NCBI GenBank assembly: GCA_900322025.1
Contig: ONYJ01000010.1
Location: forward strand, 1 to 29,714
DNA: 29,714 nucleotides
Source: an uncultured Bacteroidales bacterium
GTDB taxonomy: Bacteria > Bacteroidota > Bacteroidia > Bacteroidales > UBA932
Direction: 5' to 3'
This document shows, piece by piece, positions 1-7,331 of this stretch. The first letter of the stretch is position 1. Every line of letters begins with the position of its first letter. The notes beneath the pieces were generated by a model. That model searched no databases and had not been told where the DNA came from. It saw only the letters and a list, made by a program, of their open reading frames with translations. A program made the translations under genes and the position numbers.

Positions 1-670
1 CAATTAAGCCGTCTTTATCCCATTTTTCCAATATTGCAACATCTGTTCTCCAATGTCTGCCTTTTGGTGGCATTAATCCGTTGAAAAGTTGTGGATTTTT
101 ACTCTCTCCAGGTGCGTGTATAGGCACTGTTGTGTATCTCCGTCCCCTTTTGTCAGTTTTTCTGTATAATTTAACAATATCATCTCCTGAATAAGGTTCC
201 CTTGGTTCGTTCCATATAGCGTTTTTTGTCTTTGTATAAAACAAAATCATATCCTTAACGTTTCCATAACCGATTCTACTAAAGTTTTTAGGATTACATT
301 TTACTCTAGTTATATCATTTCTAAAATTTTCAATACCAAAAACATCATCCATCATTACTTTTAAATAATGGCCGATTTTGTAATCTGTATGTAAATAAAT
401 AGATCCACGGTCAGATAACAGCTCCTTGATAAGTAAAAGTCTTTGTTTTATATATTCAACAAAATCTTTCCCTAAAATATTATCTGTATATGCTATATAT
501 CCATCTTTAGATTGACTTATAGTCGAAATACGCTCTTCAGAAAGAGTAAAATGATTATTAGTTGCAAAAGGTGGATCGATATATACCAAATCTATAGAAT
601 TTTTGAACCCCATATCAAGAAGAATATTTAATCCTTCAAGATTTTCTCCAAAAATCAGAATATTGTTCAT
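1..670 (-). CDS. DNA methyltransferase (adenine-specific type, beta-class order), partial
   Basis: This is the N-terminal 223 codons of a site-specific DNA methyltransferase, cut by the left window edge. The ATG is at 668-670 (complement). The catalytic motif IV reads Y-I-D-P-P-F at residues 30-35, very close to the N-terminus, with no FxGxG SAM motif before it. That order (motif IV first, motif I later) is the beta class used by many type II and type III (Mod) N6-adenine or N4-cytosine methyltransferases. Later residues (a G-R-R-Y-T-T-V-P stretch, a P-P-K-G-R-H-W-R stretch) resemble the Mod/type II family target region. It starts 4 bases after the stop of the upstream endonuclease gene, so the two form an operon. 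Methylation would protect host DNA from the partner enzyme. The target sequence and the exact methylated base cannot be read from the sequence. Base composition is strongly AT-rich compared with the core genes nearby. Confidence 0.88.
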   Translation of the reverse strand, partial: MNNILIFGENLEGLNILLDMGFKNSIDLVYIDPPFATNNHFTLSEERISTISQSKDGYIAYTDNILGKDFVEYIKQRLLLIKELLSDRGSIYLHTDYKIGHYLKVMMDDVFGIENFRNDITRVKCNPKNFSRIGYGNVKDMILFYTKTKNAIWNEPREPYSGDDIVKLYRKTDKRGRRYTTVPIHAPGESKNPQLFNGLMPPKGRHWRTDVAILEKWDKDGLI

Positions 671-674
671 TTTA

Positions 675-1457
675 TTAAAGGCTGTATAAAAATTCTCTAA
701 GAACGAGAGCCGACATTATATTTTCATTTTGGAAATATGATGTTACTCTTTTATATAACTTATTTTTTCCCTTGATGTACAGAACACCATCTAATATAGC
801 AACAGAGACAGCCTGAAGGTTGGGCTGTGTAATTGTGCTAATAGCATCTTCAAATTGTGCATTTTGATGTCCGCCAAAGTCTGTCAAAAACTTGGCCTCA
901 CCAATTACATATTTTCCGTTAAACCTTGCTAAAAAATCTAATCCTTTGTCTTTATGATAATTAAGATGTTTTTTAGCAAATAAAGCCTTCTCTGCATCAC
1001 TGGCGGATAAAATAGAATCGTTTGTTGTATTTTCAAAAATAGAAAGAGGTTGTGGCTGAATACCGAGGGATCCACTCTCTATCCAATTATTGAAAAGAGG
1101 TCCTATTTTTCTATTGGTTTCTTTTGGTTCGGAACACCTTTCATATAACTTGTCAAGTCCCAAATCATATATTCTTCCTGCTAACCTGTTAATAGTCCTC
1201 GGATTTCTTTTTACAGAGGAGGGATCCCTTCTTAGATAAGCAACATAACTGTCTTTAATAGGAAAAAGATCCAGTTTTAAAAGATTTTTAATAAGCTTTT
1301 CATTATTTCTGTCTTTAAAAGAATCCTCAATTTGAATCCAGATGCTGTGGTCTATATCCCTAAGTCCTTCAGGAATAGTTGGATATATTGAAAATAAATC
1401 GTCAAGATATGATCTTTGTTGTGCATACGCAATACTATAATCCAAATATTTATTCAT
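675..1457 (-). CDS. Type II restriction endonuclease, PD-(D/E)XK type
   Basis: This 260-residue protein has a plausible PD-(D/E)XK nuclease core in its second half. An acidic residue in K-G-L-D-F-L-A-R-F (about residues 171-179) is followed by G-E-A-K-F (about residues 187-191). The order D, then E-x-K on the next strand, is the standard metal-binding arrangement of type II restriction enzymes. A glycine/glutamine-rich segment (F-G-G-H-Q-N-A-Q-F) follows, as in several type II enzymes. The size is normal for the group. Its position immediately before a DNA methyltransferase, 4 bases apart, is the main support for the function. It starts 17 bases beyond the stop of hflX. A -7-like box ends about 5 bases before its ATG. 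The recognition sequence is not identifiable by eye and the assignment to a named isoschizomer is not attempted. Low G+C suggests horizontal acquisition with the methyltransferase. Confidence 0.8.
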   Translation of the reverse strand: MNKYLDYSIAYAQQRSYLDDLFSIYPTIPEGLRDIDHSIWIQIEDSFKDRNNEKLIKNLLKLDLFPIKDSYVAYLRRDPSSVKRNPRTINRLAGRIYDLGLDKLYERCSEPKETNRKIGPLFNNWIESGSLGIQPQPLSIFENTTNDSILSASDAEKALFAKKHLNYHKDKGLDFLARFNGKYVIGEAKFLTDFGGHQNAQFEDAISTITQPNLQAVSVAILDGVLYIKGKNKLYKRVTSYFQNENIMSALVLREFLYSL

Positions 1458-1462
1458 ATTTC

Positions 1463-1495
1463 CAAAGCTAACAATTATTCAAATTCTTCTTCAAA
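1463..1495 (-). promoter_or_regulatory. Promoter of the restriction-modification pair
   Basis: On the minus strand, TTTG (1495-1492) is followed after 21 bases by TAGCTTTG (1470-1463). This fits the Bacteroidota promoter pattern TTTG / TAnnTTTG. The expected start site falls at or next to the ATG of the endonuclease (1457), so the transcript would be leaderless or nearly so. The -33 element lies within the last codons of hflX. Seen by pattern only. Confidence 0.5.
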
Positions 1496-2665
1496 ATTTT
1501 GCCAGAGAAAGCCGGTAAAAGGATAACGACCTCGTATGGTTTGACCAACCATTTTATAGAGGTCGTTTCTTAGTTTATCTATACCTTTCTTTTCTTTGGC
1601 TGATATGAAGATGGCCGGGGAGTTTTCCTTGGCAATCCACGACTCCTCCAGTTGTCTAAGAGATATTTTTCCCGGACGGTCAGGCCCAAGGTCAAATTCG
1701 CTTTTAGGAGTGAATTTATAGGCATCTATCTTGTTAAAAACCATAAATACAGGCTTTGAAGAAGCGCCTATTTCTTCGAGGGTGTTCTTAACAACCTTTA
1801 TTTGATCTTCAAAATTTGGATGAGAAACATCCACAACATGCAGCAGAATATCTGCTTCTCTCACTTCATCTAAGGTGCTCTTAAAAGACTCCACCAATTG
1901 ATGCGGCAGTTTGCGGATAAACCCTACTGTATCGCTGAGTAAAAAAGGAGTATTATCTATAACTACCTTTCTTACAGTGGTATCTAATGTAGCAAAAAGC
2001 TTATTTTCTGCAAAAACATTACTTTTAGACAAGAGGTTCATAATTGTACTTTTGCCAACATTAGTATATCCTACCAATGAAACCCGTACAAGCTGTCCCC
2101 TATTGCTTCGTTGGGTTGCCATCTGACGATCTATTTTTTTTAGCAGATCTTTCAGTTGGCTTATTTTATCAGTAACAATTCTTTTGTCTGTTTCCAACTG
2201 TTTTTCTCCAGCCCCTCCTCTTGTTCCTCTTCCTCCTCTTTGTCTTTCAAGATGGCTCCACATACCCGTAAGGCGCGGCAGAATATATTGGTATCTTGCA
2301 AGTTGCACCTGTGTTTTTGCATATGCTGTTTGGGCTCTCATTGCAAAGATATCCAAAATAAGAGAGGTTCGGTCTAAAATAGCGCAACCCAACTCTTTTT
2401 CTAAATTTCGCACCTGTGCACCGGAAAGCTCATCATCAAACACGGCAAGAGGTATATTGTTTTCCGCTATGTATTCCTTTATTTCCTGCAATTTTCCTTT
2501 GCCCACATATGTGCTTGAAACCGGCCTGTCTAACCTCTGCATAAACCGCTTGACTCCTTCTATGGATGCTGTTGCCGCCAGAAACTCTAATTCATCTAAA
2601 TACTCATTTGCTTGTATTTCGGTTATTTCCGGAGTAACAGCACTTATAAGCACGGCTTTTTCCAT
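1475..2665 (-). CDS. hflX: GTPase HflX
   Basis: HflX is a ribosome-associated GTPase that splits stalled or stressed 70S ribosomes. The protein (396 residues from the chosen start) has the HflX N-terminal domain, the glycine-rich linker with R-Q-R-G-G-R-G near residues 142-148, and a complete G domain: G1 G-Y-T-N-V-G-K-S-T (about 199-207), a threonine-rich switch region, G3 D-T-V-G (about 245-248) and G4 N-K-I-D (about 311-314). The length is normal. Start choice: the frame is open to a TTG at 2710 and an ATG at 2689, but the -7 promoter box at 2719-2726 would leave the TTG without a leader, and the ATG at 2665 has a purine-rich AGAAG just upstream. The ATG at 2689 remains possible, since some relatives have a slightly longer N-terminus. 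It is preceded by a tonB-family gene with a terminator between them, so it is probably transcribed on its own. Confidence 0.96.
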   Translation of the reverse strand: MEKAVLISAVTPEITEIQANEYLDELEFLAATASIEGVKRFMQRLDRPVSSTYVGKGKLQEIKEYIAENNIPLAVFDDELSGAQVRNLEKELGCAILDRTSLILDIFAMRAQTAYAKTQVQLARYQYILPRLTGMWSHLERQRGGRGTRGGAGEKQLETDKRIVTDKISQLKDLLKKIDRQMATQRSNRGQLVRVSLVGYTNVGKSTIMNLLSKSNVFAENKLFATLDTTVRKVVIDNTPFLLSDTVGFIRKLPHQLVESFKSTLDEVREADILLHVVDVSHPNFEDQIKVVKNTLEEIGASSKPVFMVFNKIDAYKFTPKSEFDLGPDRPGKISLRQLEESWIAKENSPAIFISAKEKKGIDKLRNDLYKMVGQTIRGRYPFTGFLWQNFEEEFE

Positions 2666-2718
2666 GGAATCTTCTTTTTCTCTCCCCATACAAATTTTAA
2701 CAGCTATCAACTTTGCAC

Positions 2719-2726
2719 CAAAGGTA
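2719..2726 (-). promoter_or_regulatory. -7 promoter box for hflX
   Basis: TACCTTTG on the minus strand matches TAnnTTTG exactly. The predicted start site would lie near 2713, giving a leader of about 48 bases to the ATG at 2665. I do not see a well-spaced TTTG -33 element, which lowers confidence. Confidence 0.4.
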
Positions 2727-2757
2727 GCGTTTTTGTTTCAAATACTTTATTTGCAAT

Positions 2758-2790
2758 AAAACCCCGAAGGTTGAAAACTTTCGGGGTTTA
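2758..2790 (-). terminator. Rho-independent terminator after the tonB-family gene
   Basis: A 10-base perfect inverted repeat, AAACCCCGAA (2759-2768) with TTCGGGGTTT (2780-2789), encloses an 11-base loop. On the minus strand the right side runs into a T-rich tail (TTTTATT). It sits 30 bases after the stop of the tonB-family gene and before hflX, so it ends the mdh-tonB transcript. Confidence 0.8.
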
Positions 2791-2818
2791 TATCAAAAAA
2801 TGCTTGATAATAAGCTTA

Positions 2819-3511
2819 TTAACGGATTTGGAAGATGATAGGGAAAGTGTATTTAACAGCAACCGGCTTCTTTCTCTGTTTTCCAGGAGTCCATTTAGGA
2901 GACTTCTGAATAACTCTTACAGCTTCTTTGTCGAGAGAAGAATCTACTCCTCTGACAACCTTAACATCTTTAACGCTTCCGTCTTTGTCTATTTTAAACT
3001 GTACGGTAACACGTCCTTGGATGCCATTTTCTTTGGCAACCTCCGGATAAACGATGTTGTCGTAAACCCATTTGGTAAACGCATTAGCATCCTGACCCTG
3101 GAACATAGGCTTGTCTTCTACTATAGCAAAAGGAATTTCTTCTTCTACTTCAACCTCCTCTTCTACCGGTTTTGCCTCAACGTAAGGTTTGATTTCTATT
3201 TTCTGGGTGTTGTCGTCTGAACTGATAAAGTCTGTTTCCACTTTAATGTCGTTTTCTACAATTTCCAGCTCCTCTGTTATTACAGGCTCCTTTATCTGCT
3301 CAGGAGGAGGTGGAGGTGTTTCTTGGGTAATAGGAATCACCTCTTCATCTGTAATAACGGCAGGGCCGGAGTCTAAGGAAGACACGTTCTTGTCTGTTGA
3401 GCTCCACTCGAAAGCAAAGAGCACAAGAGCCAAAGAAGCAATAAGACCGATTTCGCGGAACAAGGTTTTTTTGTTCTCAAGGTCTGCTTTAGGAGATTTC
3501 TTGATTTCCAT
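2819..3511 (-). CDS. TonB-family energy transducer
   Basis: TonB-family proteins carry proton-motive-force energy from the ExbB/ExbD complex to outer-membrane receptors such as SusC. This one has 230 residues: a short cytoplasmic segment, one transmembrane helix (about 21-35), a long periplasmic linker with a run of five prolines (66-70) and many Glu/Val/Pro residues, and a C-terminal TonB domain (about 142-230). That domain shows the expected Y-P (155-156), G-R-V-T-V-Q-F and a terminal strand ending in F-P-I-I-F-Q-I-R. The architecture is typical of Bacteroidota, where several such genes occur per genome. It lies 11 bases downstream of the malate dehydrogenase stop and is likely cotranscribed with it. 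No exbB/exbD is present in this window. Which receptor it serves cannot be told from here. SusC at 20189 is one conceivable client. Confidence 0.92.
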   Translation of the reverse strand: MEIKKSPKADLENKKTLFREIGLIASLALVLFAFEWSSTDKNVSSLDSGPAVITDEEVIPITQETPPPPPEQIKEPVITEELEIVENDIKVETDFISSDDNTQKIEIKPYVEAKPVEEEVEVEEEIPFAIVEDKPMFQGQDANAFTKWVYDNIVYPEVAKENGIQGRVTVQFKIDKDGSVKDVKVVRGVDSSLDKEAVRVIQKSPKWTPGKQRKKPVAVKYTFPIIFQIR

Positions 3512-3522
3512 ATTATAAAGTA

Positions 3523-4464
3523 TTAAATGATATTCTGTTCTTTTAACACATTAGCCGTGCTTCTGGTGGCATCTGCACTGGCTTTAAAGAGCGCCTTTTC
3601 TTCTTCATTAAGCTCTAACTCCACAATCTTTTCCCAACCATTCTTTCCTACGATAGCAGGAACACCTATACAAAGATCGTGTTCGCCATATTCTCCCTCT
3701 AAATAACAGCAGCAAGGTATCATTTTTCTCTCGTTCATAACGATAGACTTAGCCATAGTTGCCGCACTCATACCAGGGGCGTACCAAGCGCTGGTGCCGA
3801 GTAGCTTTGTAAGGGTTGCTCCGCCGACCATAGTATCTGCAACAACTTTATCACACACTTCTTTTGTAAGGAGTTTGGTAACCGGAATGCCTTTGTATGT
3901 GGCAAAGCGAATAAGAGGAATCATGGTTTTATCGCCATGACCACCAATAACCATGCATTCTATATCACTAACAGGAACATCCAAAGCCTGAGCAAGATAA
4001 TATGTAAAGCGGCTGGAGTCTAATTGTCCGCCCATGCCTATAACTTGGTTTTTAGGTAGCTTGTTCTTTTTGAGAGCGAGGTAAGTCATAGGATCCATAG
4101 GATTTGCGATAACCATCAAAATAGCCTTTGGAGAAAACTTCAAAACATTTTCCGAAACGCTGGAAACTATATTGGAATTTACCCCGATAAGCTCTTCTCT
4201 TGTCATGCCCGGCTTTCTTGGAACACCAGATGTTATTATAACCACATCAGAATCAGCTGTTTTTGAGTAATCGTTAGTAACTCCAGTTATTTTTGTATTT
4301 GTTCCGTATTGCTTAGCGGCCTGCATCATATCCATAGCCTTTCCTTCAGAAATGCCCTCTTTAATATCGAGCAGAACTATTTCTGAGCAGAAATTAAGAT
4401 GGAGCATAGCCTCTACACAAGATGCGCCAACATTACCAGCGCCTATTACAGATACTTTAGCCAT
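3523..4464 (-). CDS. mdh: Malate dehydrogenase, NAD-dependent
   Basis: Interconverts malate and oxaloacetate with NAD(H), in the cytoplasm. The 313-residue protein belongs to the lactate-dehydrogenase-like malate dehydrogenases. It has the nucleotide fold G-A-G-N-V-G (8-13), an aspartate at 33 for NAD preference, the mobile loop R-K-P-G-M-T-R (83-89) and catalytic D149, R152 and H176 (in G-G-H-G-D). The loop arginine R83, rather than glutamine, is the feature that marks malate rather than lactate dehydrogenase. Length is normal and the start has a good promoter upstream. In anaerobic Bacteroidales this enzyme serves the reductive branch from oxaloacetate to fumarate and succinate. It is the first gene of a two-gene unit with the tonB-family gene and is divergent from ybeY. 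Confidence 0.96.
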   Translation of the reverse strand: MAKVSVIGAGNVGASCVEAMLHLNFCSEIVLLDIKEGISEGKAMDMMQAAKQYGTNTKITGVTNDYSKTADSDVVIITSGVPRKPGMTREELIGVNSNIVSSVSENVLKFSPKAILMVIANPMDPMTYLALKKNKLPKNQVIGMGGQLDSSRFTYYLAQALDVPVSDIECMVIGGHGDKTMIPLIRFATYKGIPVTKLLTKEVCDKVVADTMVGGATLTKLLGTSAWYAPGMSAATMAKSIVMNERKMIPCCCYLEGEYGEHDLCIGVPAIVGKNGWEKIVELELNEEEKALFKASADATRSTANVLKEQNII

Positions 4465-4476
4465 AATTCTTTTTTT

Positions 4477-4484
4477 TAAATTTG
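4477..4484 (+). promoter_or_regulatory. -7 promoter box for ybeY-mnmG
   Basis: TAAATTTG matches TAnnTTTG. The predicted start near 4490 would give a leader of about 55 bases to ybeY. No clear TTTG at the -33 distance is seen (only a TTTA near 4456), so this is tentative. Confidence 0.35.
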
Positions 4485-4490
4485 CACTAG

Positions 4491-4521
4491 CAAAGTTATT
4501 ACATTATAGAAATCAGACAAA
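4491..4521 (-). promoter_or_regulatory. Promoter of mdh
   Basis: On the minus strand TTTG (4521-4518), a 19-base spacer and TAACTTTG (4498-4491) give a perfect match to the Bacteroidota promoter consensus. The leader to the mdh ATG is about 20-25 bases. It faces a plus-strand -7 box at 4477-4484, so the two divergent promoters occupy almost the same 50 bases. Confidence 0.7.
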
Positions 4522-4544
4522 TATTCATCATCAAAAAAATATCA

Positions 4545-5030
4545 ATGTTACATTTTACAGATCAGGAAGTAACCAGTGGTTTTAGGGGTAAGCGCATAAT
4601 TCGCAGATGGATAGTAAATGAGTTGGAAAACAGAGGATTAGAGTTAGGAGAACTGAATATAATTTTTTGTTCAGACGCTTATATTCTAAACCTCAACAAA
4701 GAGTCTTTGGGTCATGATTTTTATACGGATATCATTACGTTTAACTACAACACCGGCAAAGTTATAAGCGGAGATTTATTTATCAGTTTAGATACAGTAT
4801 ATGCCAATTCTGCTTTATATGAGCAAATGTTTTTACCTGCAAGTATTTGCGAGCTTTGTAGAGTTATGATTCACGGAGTTTTGCATTTGTGCGGAGAAGA
4901 CGATACAACACCAGCAAAGCAAAAGAAAATGAGGGTAGCAGAAAACAAGGCTTTGGCGAGGCTTCTTTCAACCTTTCCGATAGAACAAATAAAGTCTTCC
5001 TATAAAAGCTGCGAAAAAATAATCAAATGA
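4545..5030 (+). CDS. ybeY: Endoribonuclease YbeY
   Basis: YbeY is a zinc-dependent single-strand endoribonuclease needed for 16S rRNA 3'-end maturation and ribosome quality control. The 161-residue product has the family motif H-G-V-L-H-L-C-G-E-D-D (110-120). H110 and H114 are two metal ligands. The third ligand position, histidine in the proteobacterial H-x3-H-x5-H pattern, is aspartate D120 here. My recollection is that aspartate at this site is common in Bacteroidota homologues, so it is probably not a defect. The T-D-I-I-T-F (61-66) and G-D-L-F-I-S (76-81) segments also match the family. The stop overlaps the start of mnmG by 4 bases (ATGA), indicating translational coupling. Confidence 0.93.
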   Translation: MLHFTDQEVTSGFRGKRIIRRWIVNELENRGLELGELNIIFCSDAYILNLNKESLGHDFYTDIITFNYNTGKVISGDLFISLDTVYANSALYEQMFLPASICELCRVMIHGVLHLCGEDDTTPAKQKKMRVAENKALARLLSTFPIEQIKSSYKSCEKIIK

Positions 5031-6994
5031 GTTTTACCAGTAAATACGATGTAATTGTAATAGGAGCGGGCCATGCCGGCTGCGAAGCTGCATTTGCAGC
5101 GGCAAAGATGGGCTGTAATACTCTGCTTATTACAATGGATATGAACAAGATAGCTCAGATGTCCTGCAATCCGGCTGTGGGAGGAGTAGCTAAAGGGCAG
5201 ATAGTGAGAGAAATAGACGCTCTCGGAGGAGCGATGGGCCTTGTAACAGATGCATCTACCATTCAATTTCGTATGCTGAATGCAAGCAAGGGTCCGGCTG
5301 TATGGAGCCCGAGGGCACAGTGCGACAGACAGTACTTTATATTAAACTGGAGATATATTCTTGAGCATACTCCCAATCTGCATATCTGGCAGGATACGGT
5401 AACAGATTTTATTATTTCTTCGTATAAGCGTAAAATAAAGGGCTACAGCCACCGGATAAATGGTGTTAAGACATCTATGGGAGCGGAGTTGTTTGCTTCT
5501 AAAATAATACTTACTGCAGGAACCTTTCTGAATGGAAAACTTTTTATAGGCAGAAATAGTGCAGAAGGTGGAAGGATGGGAGAGCCGTCGTCTGTAAGCC
5601 TGACAGAAAAATTGGCATCTTTTGGAATACTGTCGGGGAGAATGAAAACAGGAACACCTCCGAGAATCGATATTAAATCTATAGATACAGACAAGCTGAT
5701 TCTTCAGGAAGGCGATATAGATCCACAAAAGTTTTCATTCTTAAACATACCCTCTTCTGTTCAAACAAATATTCCGCAGAAACACTGTTTTCTGGTTCAT
5801 ACAAACGCCAGAGTTCATGCTACATTAAAGAAGGGTTTTAAAGACTCTCCGCTTTTTTCCGGAAAAATAACAGGTATAGGTCCGCGCTATTGCCCAAGCA
5901 TAGAAGACAAGCTTAGAACTTTTGCAGATAAGCAGCAACACCTTCTTTTTCTTGAGCCCGAAGGTTGGACTACAAGCGAGTATTACTTGCAGGGCTTTTC
6001 TTCTTCTTTGCCGGCGGAAATACAAGTTCAGGCATTAAGACAAATGGAAGGTTTTGAGGCGGTGGAAATATATAGGCCGGCCTATGCAGTAGAATACGAT
6101 TACTTTCCCCCTACCCAGCTGTGGCATACATTGGAGTCTAAGTTTGTTTCAGGCTTGTATTTCGCCGGCCAGGTTAATGGCACAACCGGATATGAAGAGG
6201 CGGCGGCTCAGGGGCTGATGGCCGGAATAAATGCTGCCCTATCCATTCAAAAAAAGCCTTCTTTTGTACTAGGCAGGAATCAGGCCTATATAGGAGTTTT
6301 AATAGACGACCTTGTAACAAAGGGAGTGGACGAACCGTACAGAATGTTTACATCAAGGGCAGAGTTCAGGATTCTTTTGCGACAAGATAACGCAGACTTT
6401 AGATTAACTCAAATAGGATATGAATTAGGCCTTGCTTCCAGCTTACGCTTCGATATAATGAAAGACAAATATTCTACAATGCAGAAAGTTGTAGATGTTT
6501 TAGATACAGACGCCCTAACTTCCGGAAAGAAAGTTTCTGCGCATCTTATGAGGCCGGAAGTTTTTTTAAGCGATATTTTGCCAAATGTTCCTCGTGGAAC
6601 ATATATTCGAGAGCAGCTTTCTGCGTATGCAGCAAGACATCCTATGACTTCCTTTACGGAAGAAATAGAGTTGCCATATCGTCCTTCTGGCTTTGAAGCG
6701 CCTTCTTTCTCAAAGTCGGAAGCGATAATCTCAAACGAGTTGTTGAAAAATGCAGAAACTACTGTAAAATATCGTGGATACATACAGAGAGAACAGGCTG
6801 CGGTGGAAAAAATGCTTCGCCTAGAAGATTTGAAAATTCCACAAAATTTTGATTTTATGAAAGTTACATCGCTTTCTATGGAGAGTCGGTTAAAGCTGAT
6901 GAAGTATAGACCGCAGACTATAGCTCAGGCATCCAGAATTTCTGGGGTTTCGCCGGCAGATATTTCTGTATTATTGGTGTACTTTGGCAGATAA
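5027..6994 (+). CDS. mnmG: tRNA uridine-5-carboxymethylaminomethyl modification enzyme MnmG (GidA)
   Basis: MnmG works with the GTPase MnmE to build the carboxymethylaminomethyl group on U34 of certain tRNAs, using FAD and NADH. The 655-residue protein shows the FAD motif G-A-G-H-A-G (13-18), the signature N-P-A-V-G-G-V-A-K-G-Q-I-V-R-E, G-T-F-L-N-G-K, G-R-M-K-T-G-T-P-P-R, the second nucleotide-binding stretch F-A-G-Q-V-N-G-T-T-G-Y-E-E-A-A, and a helical C-terminal domain that contacts MnmE. It is slightly longer than the usual 620-630 residues. The gene overlaps ybeY by 4 bases. An exact copy of a 16-base palindrome-like site found downstream lies inside this gene at 6586-6601, where it encodes part of N-V-P-R-G-T. 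No mnmE is in the window. Confidence 0.97.
   Translation: MSFTSKYDVIVIGAGHAGCEAAFAAAKMGCNTLLITMDMNKIAQMSCNPAVGGVAKGQIVREIDALGGAMGLVTDASTIQFRMLNASKGPAVWSPRAQCDRQYFILNWRYILEHTPNLHIWQDTVTDFIISSYKRKIKGYSHRINGVKTSMGAELFASKIILTAGTFLNGKLFIGRNSAEGGRMGEPSSVSLTEKLASFGILSGRMKTGTPPRIDIKSIDTDKLILQEGDIDPQKFSFLNIPSSVQTNIPQKHCFLVHTNARVHATLKKGFKDSPLFSGKITGIGPRYCPSIEDKLRTFADKQQHLLFLEPEGWTTSEYYLQGFSSSLPAEIQVQALRQMEGFEAVEIYRPAYAVEYDYFPPTQLWHTLESKFVSGLYFAGQVNGTTGYEEAAAQGLMAGINAALSIQKKPSFVLGRNQAYIGVLIDDLVTKGVDEPYRMFTSRAEFRILLRQDNADFRLTQIGYELGLASSLRFDIMKDKYSTMQKVVDVLDTDALTSGKKVSAHLMRPEVFLSDILPNVPRGTYIREQLSAYAARHPMTSFTEEIELPYRPSGFEAPSFSKSEAIISNELLKNAETTVKYRGYIQREQAAVEKMLRLEDLKIPQNFDFMKVTSLSMESRLKLMKYRPQTIAQASRISGVSPADISVLLVYFGR
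6586..6601. promoter_or_regulatory. parS-like palindrome, copy 1 (inside mnmG)
   Basis: TGTTCCTCGTGGAACA is a 16-base dyad that is perfect except at the two central-flank positions. It differs at one base from TGTTCCACGTGGAACA, a variant of the general bacterial parS consensus bound by ParB/Spo0J. An identical copy occurs at 7188-7203. parS assignment is inference; no parA/parB gene is in the window. Confidence 0.45.
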
Positions 6995-7187
6995 ATTTAT
7001 TCAAGCAATGTATTTATTAACAAAAAATAGTACACTAATAAACAACATGTTAATAACTATTACTTAAAGTATAAGTTTATATCATAAAAAACGCCACTTT
7101 GGCAAACTTACTAAAAGTATTTAGTATAAAGTATTACTTTAAGTAAAATATCTTAAAAGATTATTTTCCAAAAAAATAACTGTTTTT

Positions 7188-7203
7188 TGTTCCTCGTGGA
7201 ACA
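7188..7203. promoter_or_regulatory. parS-like palindrome, copy 2
   Basis: This is an exact 16-base copy of the site at 6586-6601 (TGTTCCTCGTGGAACA), here in non-coding DNA where codon constraint cannot explain it. The ATG directly after the dyad is not the start of a visible gene of any length. It may be a ParB-binding site or an operator-like site for another dimeric protein. Confidence 0.5.
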
Positions 7204-7286
7204 TGAATACACGGCCATGAAAAAAGGGCCTTATTTTTAAGAGTTCTGGTTGGTGGATGAGAGAATACCTGTCAAAGGCAAAAATC

Positions 7287-7308
7287 GCCCAAAAAACGGG
7301 CTGTTTTT
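7287..7308. terminator. Bidirectional terminator between mnmG and the GNAT gene
   Basis: GCCC (7287-7290) pairs with GGGC (7298-7301) around a 7-base loop. On the plus strand TGTTTTT follows, and on the minus strand GATTTTT follows, so either convergent transcript could end here. The stem is short (4 base pairs), so strength is uncertain. Confidence 0.5.
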
Positions 7309-7331
7309 GCAAAAAAGGGTCTTTTTTTGGA

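Larger units (their letters stand above)
6995..7331. other. AT-rich, dyad-dense gap between convergent genes
   Basis: No gene is seen in these 337 bases. The first 190 bases are very AT-rich and hold a series of small inverted repeats: TTATTAACA (7014-7022) with TGTTAATAA (7048-7056); TTACTT-A-AAGTA (7060-7071) and TTACTT-T-AAGTAA (7134-7146), which also pair with each other; TTTAT-ATC-ATAAA (7076-7088); GCCA-CTT-TGGC (7093-7103); and CTAAA-AGTA-TTTAG (7111-7124). The parS-like site follows at 7188-7203. A weak GGCC hairpin with a T-rich tail is at 7213-7238, and a better terminator is at 7287-7308. It separates the end of mnmG from the end of the minus-strand GNAT gene. Confidence 0.7.

Noticed and set aside
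1911..3220. Several plus-strand open frames opposite hflX and the tonB-family gene
   Set aside because: They lie fully antisense to well-recognised genes, have no family features and are low-complexity translations.
4872..4904. Loss of the third histidine ligand in YbeY
   Set aside because: Aspartate at this place appears to be the usual state in Bacteroidota homologues as far as I recall, so it is not evidence of a broken enzyme.
6995..7190. Chromosomal replication origin next to mnmG
   Set aside because: The DnaA-box-like pair has a mismatch, there is no dnaA, and the flanking genes converge, which is unusual at an origin. Kept only as a weak possibility in the findings.
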